From NCBI RefSeq assembly GCF_000212735.1, contig NC_015510.1, positions 5,891,001 to 5,955,000 of the forward strand: a DNA stretch of 64,000 nt, written 5' to 3'. Below the pieces are notes generated by a model. It was not told where the DNA came from, did no database searches, and saw nothing but the letters and a program-made list of their open reading frames with translations. The position numbers were made by a program, and so were the translations under genes. This DNA comes from Haliscomenobacter hydrossis DSM 1100 (GTDB taxonomy: Bacteria > Bacteroidota > Bacteroidia > Chitinophagales > Saprospiraceae). Below are positions 8,672 through 17,950 of this stretch, one piece after another (the first letter of the stretch is position 1; each line of letters opens with the position of its first letter).

Positions 8672-9343
8672 ATGTCTATGAAAAAAGTAATGCTGGGGAT
8701 GCTCATCCCCTTTTGTTTTGCCCTCACGGCTACTGCCCAGGTAAACGTCAAATTTGGCGTGAACGTCGCTACGATGGGCGAAAAAAATGAAAACGTCACC
8801 AAAGACGAACTCGAAAATGCTTCGGTATTGGGGGCAGTGGTGGGTTTGGCTTTCGAACTGAATCCGGGTAAACTACTGGTCTTTCAACCCGAATTGTTGT
8901 TTTCACAAAGTGGGGGCCGCAATACCTATACGCTGCTGGGTACTACGACCGACGTACGGTACAAACTCAACTATCTTGAAGTGCCACTGTTGGCCAAAGT
9001 GCAATTGGGCAACAACGGCGGCGAAGGAGTAGGTCTTCACCTTGCGGCTGGCCCCTGGTTGGGTTACGCTTTGGGTGGTAAAACCAAAACCATAACCACG
9101 ATAGGCAGCAGTCAGGAAGTTGTTACCGAGCGCAAGTTCACCTTTGACGACGAAGATGATGCCAGGCGGATCAATTATGGCCTCATTGGTGCGGCGGGTT
9201 TGAGCTTTGGCAAGGTTGCCCTTGACCTGCGCTACAACTACGGCCTGAACAACCTGCTCGATAGTGATGCCGACAACACCAACGATAACCGCCCCGTGCT
9301 ACAAACCCGGGGATTGGCATTGACGATGGGCTTGCGTTTGTAA
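8672..9343 (+). CDS. PorT-family outer-membrane beta-barrel protein
   Basis: A 223-aa protein with a signal peptide ending ATAQ (MSMKKVMLGMLIPFCFALTATA). The mature protein starts VNVKFGVNVATMG and shows the strand pattern of the porT/outer_membrane beta-barrel_2 family: FQPELLFSQSG, RYKLNYLEVPLLAKVQLG, GLHLAAGPWLGYALGG, and a terminal LTMGLRL strand that ends close to the BAM-recognised C-terminus. A second ATG two codons in (8678) is equally possible. These barrels are widespread in Bacteroidota; the precise function is not known. A bidirectional terminator follows. Confidence 0.85.
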   Translation: MSMKKVMLGMLIPFCFALTATAQVNVKFGVNVATMGEKNENVTKDELENASVLGAVVGLAFELNPGKLLVFQPELLFSQSGGRNTYTLLGTTTDVRYKLNYLEVPLLAKVQLGNNGGEGVGLHLAAGPWLGYALGGKTKTITTIGSSQEVVTERKFTFDDEDDARRINYGLIGAAGLSFGKVALDLRYNYGLNNLLDSDADNTNDNRPVLQTRGLALTMGLRL

Positions 9344-9362
9344 TTGTTGAGTTTACATGGAT

Positions 9363-9405
9363 AAAAAAGGAAGGCTTGCCATCAACGGTAAGCCTTCTTT
9401 TTTTA
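9363..9405. terminator. Bidirectional intrinsic terminator
   Basis: GAAGGCTTGCC (9370-9380) pairs with GGTAAGCCTTC (9387-9397), one mismatch and a 6-nt loop. A T-run follows on the right (9398-9404) and an A-run precedes on the left (9363-9368), so it can stop both the barrel gene and the converging MFS gene. Confidence 0.85.
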
Positions 9406-9408
9406 TGC

Positions 9409-10545
9409 CTACTTCCTAAACACCAAAAAACAAAACACCGCTTGAACAAGAGCTGCACTCAGCAAAGCCACTGAAAATATACCGATGCCCCAGGCTTGGG
9501 CCATGTAACCCATCAAAAAATTGGTTAAGAGGTTGCCAATCAATGAAATCGCCAGAATAATGCCAATGGCCGTACCGCTGGTTTTGCTGTACAAGGAACT
9601 ACTCAAGCCAAACATCACCGGAAAACCCAAGGCCAGGCCAAAGCCCACCAGTATCAATCCGGTAAAGGCCCAGCTTAAACCAGGTACCCATCCCAGAATG
9701 AGCGCCCCAACAATCAACAAGCCCATGCCAATACCCAGCATTCGCGCCGAAGGAATGTTTCGAAAAACACTTCCCGTCAGCAACCTGAATAGACTCAAAC
9801 CCGCCACATAGCTGGTCAAGGCGTACAAGGTCCAGCGCACATCGATTTTTTGATCGATCAAATAAGAGGTAGTCCAGTTGTTGATCAAGGCCTCACAAGC
9901 ACTTTGCCAAAACAGGAAAAAGCCGATCAGCAACAAGGCGGGATCTTTCAACATTTTACCCAATTGTGGCAGTGAAATGCCTTCGGCCTGTTTGGCCACC
10001 GGAAATTGCAAGGAAAAATATACCAGAGCCAGCAAAAAGGTGAGCGCCGCAATGGCCAGTACGATGTCTTCAAAAGTAGCCACATCGCGCAGCAAGCCCA
10101 ATACAAAAGGCATGGCCAGGGCACCCAGCCCAAAGAATACGCCAAACAGTGCCAAACTCGCCCCTTTATTTTTTTCACTGATGTCGGCTACCAACGCGCT
10201 GGTGGCACCATTGATGGCACCACCACCTACGCCAATCAGCAGGATACACACCTGAATCACCCATATGACCGTAGCCAAACCGATCCCGGCAAATCCCAGT
10301 GCCAATAAAAGACTACATACGGCCAACAATAACTTGTAGCCAAAGCGGTCGGTGATGAGGCCGAAACTCAAGGAACCAACCAAAATGCCCACCGGGAACA
10401 AGGAAAAAAGCCTGCCGATGCCCAGTTCATCCAGTGCGAACTTGGTTTTTAAATCCGGAGCGATGGATCCCAGGGTTATGGCCCCCACCCCAAACAGGAA
10501 TAATCCAGCGCAGGCTGAAGCAAAAATTAACTTGCGATTGTACAT
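9409..10545 (-). CDS. Major facilitator superfamily transporter
   Basis: A 378-aa, about 12-helix MFS permease. The inter-helix motif between TM2 and TM3 reads GLITDRFGYKLLL, the GxxxDRxGRR signature. TM5-like VGGGAINGATSALVADI and the pseudo-symmetric second half (GLSLFRLLTGSVFRNI) are clear. Family resemblance is to sugar/fucose-permease-like MFS proteins. It lies 89 nt downstream of susD on the same strand, so an inner-membrane importer for the compound brought in by the SusCD pair is a reasonable inference. Confidence 0.85.
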   Translation of the reverse strand: MYNRKLIFASACAGLFLFGVGAITLGSIAPDLKTKFALDELGIGRLFSLFPVGILVGSLSFGLITDRFGYKLLLAVCSLLLALGFAGIGLATVIWVIQVCILLIGVGGGAINGATSALVADISEKNKGASLALFGVFFGLGALAMPFVLGLLRDVATFEDIVLAIAALTFLLALVYFSLQFPVAKQAEGISLPQLGKMLKDPALLLIGFFLFWQSACEALINNWTTSYLIDQKIDVRWTLYALTSYVAGLSLFRLLTGSVFRNIPSARMLGIGMGLLIVGALILGWVPGLSWAFTGLILVGFGLALGFPVMFGLSSSLYSKTSGTAIGIILAISLIGNLLTNFLMGYMAQAWGIGIFSVALLSAALVQAVFCFLVFRK

Positions 10546-10634
10546 GTTGGTCTATTTCGGTTCATTAATGGTGATGCAATGGATGCCCCACCGCCGAAAT
10601 TTACAGACAGTGCATCAATTGGTATCATTTTTTA

Positions 10635-12014
10635 TCAATTCAAATACCCCGGATTTTGCTGCAGTGCCTCATTTGCGGTAAGTTCTCGGTTCGGAATCGG
10701 CATGATGCTCCGAAAATTTTCGATCCCCAGCACCGCATTGACCTGCCGGGTACGCGCCAGATCGAAGTAACGATGTCCTTCAAAATTGAATTCAGCCCGG
10801 CGTTCATCCAGCATTGCTTGCAGATACACCGCATCGTTGGGGACATCAGCGGCACTAAGCTCCGCCAACCCTCTTTGGGTTCGAATCAAATTCAAATCCG
10901 CCAACCCACTATTGCGCCCGCGAGCTTCGGCCCGAATGAGGTACATTTCCGCAAAACGAATGATGTACGCCGAGTTGTCGCGTGATTCTTCCCCTCGGTA
11001 TTTCTGGGTGCGGCCATCGGGAATGATCGTGGCATCATTTTCGGCGGGATCAAAATTCAATAAATCAGCGCGGACATCGCCGGGACGGCTGGCAAAAAAA
11101 ACGGCTAAATCTTGCGCAGCCATATAGCTCAATTCTGAACGAATGGCGTCGTCGCGGCTATAGGTCGCGCCATTGTATCCGCTGCGGTTTTGGTTGTCAA
11201 ATGCCAGCTCAAAAATGGACTCAGAACTCAGGCGGGTATTGAATACATCGGTATATGTCGCGGCCTCCAATAAGCTAAAATCACCCGAATCGATCACTTT
11301 AGTAGCGTATTCAGCGGCTTTGCTCAGGTCTTTTTTATAGAGGTACACCCGTGCCAGCAGGGCATTGACGGTGTTGGTATTGATGAACCGGATGTCCTTT
11401 TGGCTGGCATCCAACAAACCCCCAGCTTTGCTCAGTTCTTCGGTGATGAATTGGTAAGTGGCCGCCACAGTCGATCGCCCCGGGCGCTCTGAGATCCCTT
11501 GTACACTTTGAATCAGGGGAATGCCAAATTGGGAATTGTTGTCCCAATGCTCCCCGAAATAGCGTAAGAGGTCAAAATGCGCGAGGGCACGAATGGCCCG
11601 CGCCTGGCCTTCCAGGTGGTTCTTTGCAGCCGTGTCCAGATCGTCTACTTCAGGCAATCCTTCCAGCAAATAATTGGCATTGGCAATGACGCGGTACACC
11701 GCAATCCAGAGGTCTTCCGTAATGATGTTGGCCCCCGTCACCGCCCGACTGCCGAGTTGATCCAGGGATAAACTTTGGTAGCCACCAGTTACGGCATCGT
11801 CGGTGTGACCACCAGAGGCCAAAAGATAGGTTTCGCCATAGTAACCCGATTGTTGCATGGCACTGTACAAGCCCAGTACTGCGGCTTCCGCACTGGCTCC
11901 ATCGGTGATGGCATCTTCGGCTGCGATGTCATTGGGTGAACTTTCATCCAAAAAATTGCAGGACGCCAGCAGGGCTAGTCCAAATAAAAAGGAGAATATC
12001 TTGATTTTTTTCAT
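10635..12014 (-). CDS. susD: SusD/RagB-like nutrient-binding lipoprotein
   Basis: A 459-aa surface lipoprotein. The ATG at 12014 is chosen because it gives MKKIKIFSFLFGLALLASC with lipobox Cys; a longer reading needs a TTG start. SusD features: helical TPR-like scaffold with ARAIRALAHFDLLRYFGEHW, NALLARVYLYKKDLSKAAEYA, and the C-terminal YIIRFAEMYLIRAEARGR...LDERRAEFNFEGHRYFDLART. In the family it caps the SusC barrel and delivers oligosaccharides or peptides. It starts 20 nt after susC. Ligand cannot be read from sequence; the neighbouring MFS and amine oxidase do not give a polysaccharide-locus signature. Confidence 0.93.
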   Translation of the reverse strand: MKKIKIFSFLFGLALLASCNFLDESSPNDIAAEDAITDGASAEAAVLGLYSAMQQSGYYGETYLLASGGHTDDAVTGGYQSLSLDQLGSRAVTGANIITEDLWIAVYRVIANANYLLEGLPEVDDLDTAAKNHLEGQARAIRALAHFDLLRYFGEHWDNNSQFGIPLIQSVQGISERPGRSTVAATYQFITEELSKAGGLLDASQKDIRFINTNTVNALLARVYLYKKDLSKAAEYATKVIDSGDFSLLEAATYTDVFNTRLSSESIFELAFDNQNRSGYNGATYSRDDAIRSELSYMAAQDLAVFFASRPGDVRADLLNFDPAENDATIIPDGRTQKYRGEESRDNSAYIIRFAEMYLIRAEARGRNSGLADLNLIRTQRGLAELSAADVPNDAVYLQAMLDERRAEFNFEGHRYFDLARTRQVNAVLGIENFRSIMPIPNRELTANEALQQNPGYLN

Positions 12015-12034
12015 CGTTTGCTTTTTTAATCCAA

Positions 12035-15000
12035 TCAAAACTTCAGGTTAGCGCCCAGGAGGAGGGTACGGGTTGAAGGATAGGCTCCATAGTCAACCCC
12101 GGCTGTGCGATCTGCCAAACCCCCATTAGAGGAAACTTCTGGATCAAAACCCTTATATCCTGTGAAAATCAACAGATTTTGTGCCTCGGCGTACACGCGC
12201 AAGCCTTTGAATTTGCCCACTTTTGGAAAGGTATACCCCAGATTTACATTTTGCACCCGGAAAAAGGAGGCGTCTTCCACCATTTGGGAAGAATTCAAAG
12301 CCAGATTCAGGTTGATGAACGAAGCACGGCCGTATTCTGCCTGGTCACCAGGTTTGCGCCAGCGATTGCGCACATTGGTCGTGTTGTTGGCATAAATGGA
12401 ACTAAGCCCGCCATCATTGCTCCAGCCCAGGTTTTCGGTTGTACCCCGGATGAGGTTGTACACCTGGTTGCCGATGGAAAAACGGGTGAAAACCGTGAGG
12501 TCAAAACGCCCGAAGTTGAAGGAGTTGGTCAAACCACCGAACAAATCAGGCATGGCTTTGCCGATGATCTGGGCGTCGTCGTAATCAATGATGCCATCAC
12601 CATTGCTGTCTTCGAATTGCACATCGCCTGTTTCAGGATCTACTCCGGTGTAACGCAGGCCGATGAAAGAACCCAAGGGCTCGCCTACTTGCAGGATATG
12701 GGTAGCTTCCAGGTCATCGTAAGCATTGAGGAACACCCCGTCGCTGGTCAGGCTTTTGACTTCGTTGTGGATCCAGGTGGTATTGAAATTGAGGTTCCAA
12801 CGCAGTTTGTCTGAACGAATGACTGAGGCGTTAAGGTTGAATTCAACACCCAGGTTTTGGACTTCGCCACCATTGCGGGTTACGGTTGCAAAACCTGTAG
12901 TGGCGGGAATGATGTCTTCACTCAACAGGCGCGCTTTGACTGAATTAAAAAACTCCACTGATCCATTGAAGCGCCCACCATTGATTTCGTAATCCAAACC
13001 AATGTTCAACATGCGGTTGGTTTGCCAGCTCAACTCCGGATCGGCCAGGTTCCGCAATTGAATGCCTGCGCGGCCTGCGTAACGAGACGCCGTGTAGAAG
13101 GTGACGTTTTCGAAATCGCCAATTTCCTGGTCGCCGGTGAGGCCATAACTCACCCGTAATTTGAGGTCGCTAAAGGTACTTTTAAGCCCGCTTAAAAAAT
13201 CTTCACTGCTCAAACGCCAGGCTACTGCACCTGAGGGAAAAAAGCCAAAACGATTGTCTTTGGAAAAACGCGAAGAGCCATCGGCGCGAGCGGTAAGGGT
13301 AAACAAAAAGCGGTTTTGATAATCGTAATTGACCCTCCCCAAAAAGGAAAGTATCGAGAAGGATGTCCCTTCTGAAGTGGCGCGAATGATGTTGGCGGCA
13401 CTCGAAAGCCGCTCCAGTTTGCCTGGAGGAAAACCCTGCCCGATGGTGCCTGCTCTGTCGATTTGGGTGCGCTGTAAGGTGACCCCACCCAGGGCACTAA
13501 AGGTGTTTTTTCCAGTAGTATGGGTGAAATTGAGCGTGTTTTCGTTGAGCCAGGTGATGTTGCGGAAGTTGCCTTCAAAAGCCTCGCCACCAAAAGCTTC
13601 CGCATCGGCAGTCAGTGGGGATTTGAATTGGTTGTCGAACAAAAAATTGACATCACCCGACCAGGCGGTACGGAAGCTCAGTTTGCCACTGAGTTTATAA
13701 TCGCCATAAACCGTCGCCAAAGCCCGGTACCCGTTGGTAAAAGCCCGGATTTCTTTGGCCGATTTCACTGGGTTGTCCGATAACCAGTTGGCCTGGTAGT
13801 CTTCAAAACTGGCGTAAGTACCATCGTCTTCATAAACCGGCATGAGCGGAGAAGCACCGAGGGCATTGGTGATGATGCCGGTATAAGTATTGTCGTTAAA
13901 ACTGCGGCGGTTGCGGGTCACTGCGGTATTGAGCGTTACCCCCACATTGAACCGGTCATTGATGCTTTGGTCCAAATTGAGGCGAAAATTGAAGCGTCGG
14001 TAAAAGTTTTCGATGATGACACCCTGTTGATCAAAATAGCCCAAACTGGTAAAGTAACGGGTTTTGTCATTTCCTGCGCGAAACGACAATTCGTAGTTGC
14101 GGATCGGGGCAGTACGGGATACTTCGTCGAGCCAGTTGGTGTTTTGACCGGAAGACAAGTCGAAGTTTTCCAGCGGATCGCTGAGTACCGCAGGATCGAA
14201 ATCTGCACCAAAATAGCTGGGGTCTTGTTCATAAACCGCCAGGTCGTTTTTGCGGGCTTCTTCAATGAGGTCCACCATTTCAGCCGAACTCATGAATTCA
14301 ATGGGGCGAGCAATGTTTTGAAAGCCGGTGTACACATTGAGGTTGGCCTCTTGTGCCCCCTTTTTGCCTCGTTTGGTGGTGACCAAAATGACGCCATTGG
14401 CTGCTCTGGCACCATAGATGGCTGCTGCGGAGGCATCTTTTAATACTTCGATCGATTCAATGTCATTGGGGTTGATGTCGGAAATGGAACTGAGGGTTTG
14501 CCCCGACCCCACATTTTGCCCCTGCAAGTCAAAAGAGGTAGAGAGATTGGAGTTGCTTTCGCTGAGCAAAGGAATGCCATCCACTACGTAAAGCGGTGCG
14601 TTGTTGCCCCGCACGTTGACCAACAAACCTGCGCCTGGGGTGCCGGAAGTACTCATCACATTCAGTCCGGCTACCCGTCCTTGCATGCTGTTGGCAAGAT
14701 TGGATACTGGTTGATCCTGAATATCGGCAGCTTTGAGTGAGGAAATGGCTCCAGTCAGTTGGCTTTTGCGTTGGGTACCATAACCGACCACCACCACTTC
14801 GTCGAGGCGCAGGTTTTCGGGTTCAAGGACGATGTCCAATTGGGTTAGGTTCCCTACGGTCACTTCTTTTGTGCTAAATCCCGTGTACGATACAACCAGG
14901 ATGGTATTGGGAGGCACTTGTAAGGTAAAGTCGCCCCCAATGTCGGTAATGGTTCCCTGGGTGGTTCCTTTGATCAACACCGAGGCTCCAATCAGTGGTT

Positions 15001-15115
15001 CTTGATTGGTGTCGCTTACTTTTCCTTTGATGCCAGTCGTTTGGGCACTCAATACACTAAGGGAAATGCAGGCCCAAAAACAAAGGAAGAGGTTCTTAAG
15101 TCGCTTTTTGTTCAT
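12035..15115 (-). CDS. susC: SusC/RagA TonB-dependent outer-membrane transporter
   Basis: A 1026-aa TonB-dependent receptor. Signal peptide to LSAQ (about 25). Then a carboxypeptidase-like regulatory domain (GIKGKVSDTNQEPLIGASVL), a TonB-box-like segment LDEVVVVGYGTQ, plug domain with SNLANSMQGRVAGLNV and SIEVLKDASAAAIYGARAAN, and a 22-strand barrel ending LLLGANLKF. Sec-exported, energised by TonB-ExbBD, and paired with the SusD lid encoded 20 nt downstream. Substrate unknown. Upstream lies a 26-bp perfect hairpin, probably the terminator of the preceding amine oxidase gene, so susC likely has its own promoter in the 35 nt between, although no clear box was seen. Confidence 0.95.
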   Translation of the reverse strand: MNKKRLKNLFLCFWACISLSVLSAQTTGIKGKVSDTNQEPLIGASVLIKGTTQGTITDIGGDFTLQVPPNTILVVSYTGFSTKEVTVGNLTQLDIVLEPENLRLDEVVVVGYGTQRKSQLTGAISSLKAADIQDQPVSNLANSMQGRVAGLNVMSTSGTPGAGLLVNVRGNNAPLYVVDGIPLLSESNSNLSTSFDLQGQNVGSGQTLSSISDINPNDIESIEVLKDASAAAIYGARAANGVILVTTKRGKKGAQEANLNVYTGFQNIARPIEFMSSAEMVDLIEEARKNDLAVYEQDPSYFGADFDPAVLSDPLENFDLSSGQNTNWLDEVSRTAPIRNYELSFRAGNDKTRYFTSLGYFDQQGVIIENFYRRFNFRLNLDQSINDRFNVGVTLNTAVTRNRRSFNDNTYTGIITNALGASPLMPVYEDDGTYASFEDYQANWLSDNPVKSAKEIRAFTNGYRALATVYGDYKLSGKLSFRTAWSGDVNFLFDNQFKSPLTADAEAFGGEAFEGNFRNITWLNENTLNFTHTTGKNTFSALGGVTLQRTQIDRAGTIGQGFPPGKLERLSSAANIIRATSEGTSFSILSFLGRVNYDYQNRFLFTLTARADGSSRFSKDNRFGFFPSGAVAWRLSSEDFLSGLKSTFSDLKLRVSYGLTGDQEIGDFENVTFYTASRYAGRAGIQLRNLADPELSWQTNRMLNIGLDYEINGGRFNGSVEFFNSVKARLLSEDIIPATTGFATVTRNGGEVQNLGVEFNLNASVIRSDKLRWNLNFNTTWIHNEVKSLTSDGVFLNAYDDLEATHILQVGEPLGSFIGLRYTGVDPETGDVQFEDSNGDGIIDYDDAQIIGKAMPDLFGGLTNSFNFGRFDLTVFTRFSIGNQVYNLIRGTTENLGWSNDGGLSSIYANNTTNVRNRWRKPGDQAEYGRASFINLNLALNSSQMVEDASFFRVQNVNLGYTFPKVGKFKGLRVYAEAQNLLIFTGYKGFDPEVSSNGGLADRTAGVDYGAYPSTRTLLLGANLKF

Positions 15116-15149
15116 ATAGTGAGTTATTTAGAGGGTTCGGGATAGCGTT

Positions 15150-15223
15150 AAAAGGTTGACGTGTTGAAATGTTTGGTAGCTCACAAATCTTGCGCTACCA
15201 AACATTTCAACACGTCAACTTTT
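15150..15223. repeat. Long perfect hairpin of iterated octamers overlapping a stop codon
   Basis: 26-bp perfect arms 15155-15180 and 15194-15219 with a 13-nt loop. On the minus strand the arm reads as GTTGA every 8 bp (GTTGAGAA, GTTGAAAA, GTTGACGT, GTTGAAAT). The right arm contains the stop codon of the amine oxidase gene (15215-15217), so the C-terminal residues are encoded by the repeat. No strong U-tract. Probably a terminator or transcript-end stabiliser. Confidence 0.8.
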
Positions 15224-16744
15224 CAACTTCTCAACTAGGCTTTCCGCGGCTACTCGCCCGGAATACGCGCCTCCGTTCATGTAGCCCTGAAAGATCACGC
15301 TGCAATGCTCGCCAGCAAAAAAAATGTTGCCTTCGGGTTCTTTTTCTACGCCACCAAAACTGGACCATTGGCCAGGTTTGTACGCGGTGTAGGAGCCCAG
15401 GTTGAAAAGGTAGTTTTCCCAGGAAAACTTGTGCATTTTGCCATTGCTAGCCGCTTTGAATCCTGGCCAAAGCTGATCCAGGCCGGGCATGTATTTGCTG
15501 AGGATTTCATTGGAATTCAATTGAGCGGCATCGTGTCCGATGTTGCTGCCGCCAAAAACGGTTAAGCTGGCCAGTTCCCCGGCTTGCATGCGGCTACTGT
15601 CCCAACCGCTGTAGGCCGGGAAATCGGTATTAAAACCGCCGTGAGAACCGTGTTTGCGCCAAACCCGTTCATTCAATCCGAACAGGATTTTCCCACCATT
15701 GCCGTAGCCCAGTTCCCGAATGCATTGGGCTTTGACGGGCGACCAATCGAAACCCGTGGTTTTTACCTCCCTCAACTTGGTAAAGGGCAGGGCCAAAATC
15801 AGGTAATCGGCTTTGACAGATTTGAATTTGCCCCGCTGTTCAAAAACGGCGGTGTAAGTGCCATCGGCGTGCTTTTTAATTTCGTTCAGGGCATGACCCA
15901 GCTTGATTTGTGCTTGCAATGACTTGCCCAGGGCCTCGGTTAGCGCCTGACTGCCGCCGCGAATTTTGAAAATTTCGGCCAGGTCTTCTTGTTCTTCGTG
16001 CTCATGCCCGGGTTCGGGTAATCCCAGCAACAAAAAGAGGTTGATGACCGACTGCTCGGCGGCATCAATGGTGTAATATGCTGACATACTACTGTGGTAA
16101 AACTGCTTGAGCCAGCCCTGCACGCCGATGCTGTCCAAATACTGCGGAATCGAAAGTTGATCCAAATCCTGCCAATTGGTGGCATCGCGGTAGGAGAGTT
16201 GTTCAAAATCCTCGGGCAGTTTTTCCAAACTGGCGCGGAATTTGGGAATGAAAGGCTGAATGGCTGCTGCCAAGTCGTCCTCGGTATACTGTTTTCCGCC
16301 AAAATATAAGGATTCCTGGAGCGTGGGCTCGTCTTCGCGCAGATCGTAGATCTCCAGCTTGAATTCCTTCGCCAGGCTAAGCATGTCTTCGTGGTAGGCA
16401 TCGATGAACTCGCCGCCCAATTCAGTGGTCAAACCCGGCCCAAAGTAGTTGCGCAGGGTCATCATGCGGCCACCAAAACGATTTGAAGCTTCATAAATCG
16501 GGGCCTCAATGCCCGCTTTTTTCAATTGATGGGCGGCGTTCAGCCCGGCAATACCCGCTCCGACCACAAGCACTCGGGTTTTGCGCGCCAGATCGGGCAA
16601 CAGCGACTGCCCCAATAACATCCCAGTGGAGAGGCCCGCAAACTGATGTATGAAGCTGCGCCGGCTCTGAAAGTATGCGGGATCAACCTGACGCAAGGCA
16701 CGGTTGAAGCTGCGTTGAATTTGTTTGGCAAATTGCTGTTTCAT
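15215..16744 (-). CDS. FAD-dependent amine oxidase (MAO/L-amino-acid oxidase family), Tat-like leader
   Basis: A 509-aa flavin amine oxidase. A twin-arginine-like stretch [11 protein letters not shown] at about 28-38 precedes a hydrophobic segment, suggesting folded export. The dinucleotide-binding fold [21 protein letters not shown] (about 57-77) is followed by the GG motif [10 protein letters not shown] and LGGEFID. The FAD C-terminal motif is [29 protein letters not shown]. Expected chemistry: oxidation of an amine or amino acid to imine with H2O2 formation. The extreme C-terminus VEKLKS is encoded by an octamer repeat that forms a hairpin. It lies upstream of susC on the same strand, but a joint role is unproven. 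Confidence 0.88.
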   Translation of the reverse strand: MKQQFAKQIQRSFNRALRQVDPAYFQSRRSFIHQFAGLSTGMLLGQSLLPDLARKTRVLVVGAGIAGLNAAHQLKKAGIEAPIYEASNRFGGRMMTLRNYFGPGLTTELGGEFIDAYHEDMLSLAKEFKLEIYDLREDEPTLQESLYFGGKQYTEDDLAAAIQPFIPKFRASLEKLPEDFEQLSYRDATNWQDLDQLSIPQYLDSIGVQGWLKQFYHSSMSAYYTIDAAEQSVINLFLLLGLPEPGHEHEEQEDLAEIFKIRGGSQALTEALGKSLQAQIKLGHALNEIKKHADGTYTAVFEQRGKFKSVKADYLILALPFTKLREVKTTGFDWSPVKAQCIRELGYGNGGKILFGLNERVWRKHGSHGGFNTDFPAYSGWDSSRMQAGELASLTVFGGSNIGHDAAQLNSNEILSKYMPGLDQLWPGFKAASNGKMHKFSWENYLFNLGSYTAYKPGQWSSFGGVEKEPEGNIFFAGEHCSVIFQGYMNGGAYSGRVAAESLVEKLKS

Positions 16745-16817
16745 GGATAGTGGTGCTTAGGGTCATGAATGCAATGAAAAATATGTAAAAAATTGACAAC
16801 CAAGTTTCGGTGGATTT

Positions 16818-16955
16818 TTTTCACCACAGATGGCCACAGATTTACACAGATTTTATAGATATGGCATGAAATCTGTGTGAATCTGGCCATCTGTGGTGAA
16901 ATCATCTCTATCCATTTCCGCCGCAGGCGGAGTGTTAAACTTTCACAAAAATTTT
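16818..16955. repeat. Palindromic repeat element, copy A
   Basis: Arm 16818-16855 pairs with 16871-16902. The left arm is CACAGAT repeated three times at 10-bp spacing, and the right arm is its complement, forming a hairpin of about 36 bp. A tail, TCCGCCGCAGGCGG and TGTTAAACTTTCACAAA (16916-16950), follows and is shared with copy B at 32651-32683. The element abuts the stop codon of the membrane-protein gene (16954) and may terminate it. Confidence 0.8.
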
Positions 16956-17841
16956 ATTTCGGCTGATTCCCCGCAGAGCGAATGTTGACCAGCTTCTTCA
17001 ACAAGTCAAACCAAAACGGTGCCCCCAAAGACACGGCCAGTGCCGTTACAATCCAGCCCAACACTTTGATTACCCAATCACTAGGTTCCATACTTTGCAA
17101 TTCTTCCGGATGCCAACCCAGGCCCAGTGGAGATTTGGCCTGGCTGATTTCGTCGTCGATGAGGCGGTTCACCTGCTGCCATTGTTCTTCCACGGTGCCG
17201 CCAGTTTGAACTTCAATGTCGGATTTTTGGGCGTAAGCTTCCGCCATGGTTACAATCTCCTTCAATTCCTCGGGATTAGACTCCAAACGCTGGTAAATCG
17301 AGATGGTATCGGCGTTAAAAATCACGGCGACTATCAGGCCCACAAAAGTGACCATAATCTGGATGTTGCGCTTGAACCAACCCGCTGCGCGGTCCATCAC
17401 ATCGTCGAACCAGCCGCGAATTTTGGCTTTGAATACTTCCAGTTCATAGCCCGCATCGTTGAGCAATTGTTTGAGTACTTTTTTGAGGTCTTCGTTGGGC
17501 AGTTCATCAATCCTTTGCATGAGTTTTCCGGCGTCTTCACCTTTCAGGATGATGTCCATGAGGATGGATTGAAAATTTTCAGCACTGATGTAAGAGGGTG
17601 GGCGCTGTTTGGCATCGCCCCGATAATTGCAGAGTTGTTTGTACAGCGCATTGTCTTTGAAGCCCTGGAACAATTCGCCTTTTTCTTGCCCTGAAGCCAA
17701 CATATTGCGGATGGCTTTTTCCAAATTTTGACCCCGCAAGGCCAACATGGAAGAAATGAGCTCCATAATGGTGGTCACCAGCAGGCTCAACAACAGGAGT
17801 AAAAATACGAGTCCGATGACTACTTGAATCAGTCCGATCAT
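16954..17841 (-). CDS. Membrane protein of unknown function
   Basis: A 295-aa protein I cannot assign to a named family. It starts with a strong membrane helix (MIGLIQVVIGLVFLLLLLSLL). A soluble stretch of roughly 130 residues with predicted helices follows (SILMDIILKGEDAGKLMQRI, EDLKKVLKQLLNDAG), then a second helix near 165-180 (IMVTFVGLIVAVIFNAD), a glutamate-rich loop, and a third helix near 255-275 (VIKVLGWIVTALAVSLGAPFWF). Ends LVNIRSAGNQPK. A similar topology occurs in uncharacterised inner-membrane proteins of Bacteroidota and cyanobacteria (inference). The palindromic element copy A directly follows the stop. Confidence 0.8.
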   Translation of the reverse strand: MIGLIQVVIGLVFLLLLLSLLVTTIMELISSMLALRGQNLEKAIRNMLASGQEKGELFQGFKDNALYKQLCNYRGDAKQRPPSYISAENFQSILMDIILKGEDAGKLMQRIDELPNEDLKKVLKQLLNDAGYELEVFKAKIRGWFDDVMDRAAGWFKRNIQIMVTFVGLIVAVIFNADTISIYQRLESNPEELKEIVTMAEAYAQKSDIEVQTGGTVEEQWQQVNRLIDDEISQAKSPLGLGWHPEELQSMEPSDWVIKVLGWIVTALAVSLGAPFWFDLLKKLVNIRSAGNQPK

Positions 17842-17950
17842 GATATGGGTAGTTTGTTTTTCAAATGGAAAATTAAAGCTAAAACGTTGGATTGAATAGC
17901 TAAAGATAAATATCTTATTTTTTTGTGATCGCTACGGAGCGTTTTTCCAG

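Noticed and set aside
10870-10890. GGTTCGAATC, a T-loop-like word of tRNA genes
   Set aside because: It lies within the susD coding sequence and no acceptor or anticodon stems surround it.
12179-12814. 211-codon frame antisense to susC
   Set aside because: Fully inside a certain SusC gene and without family features.
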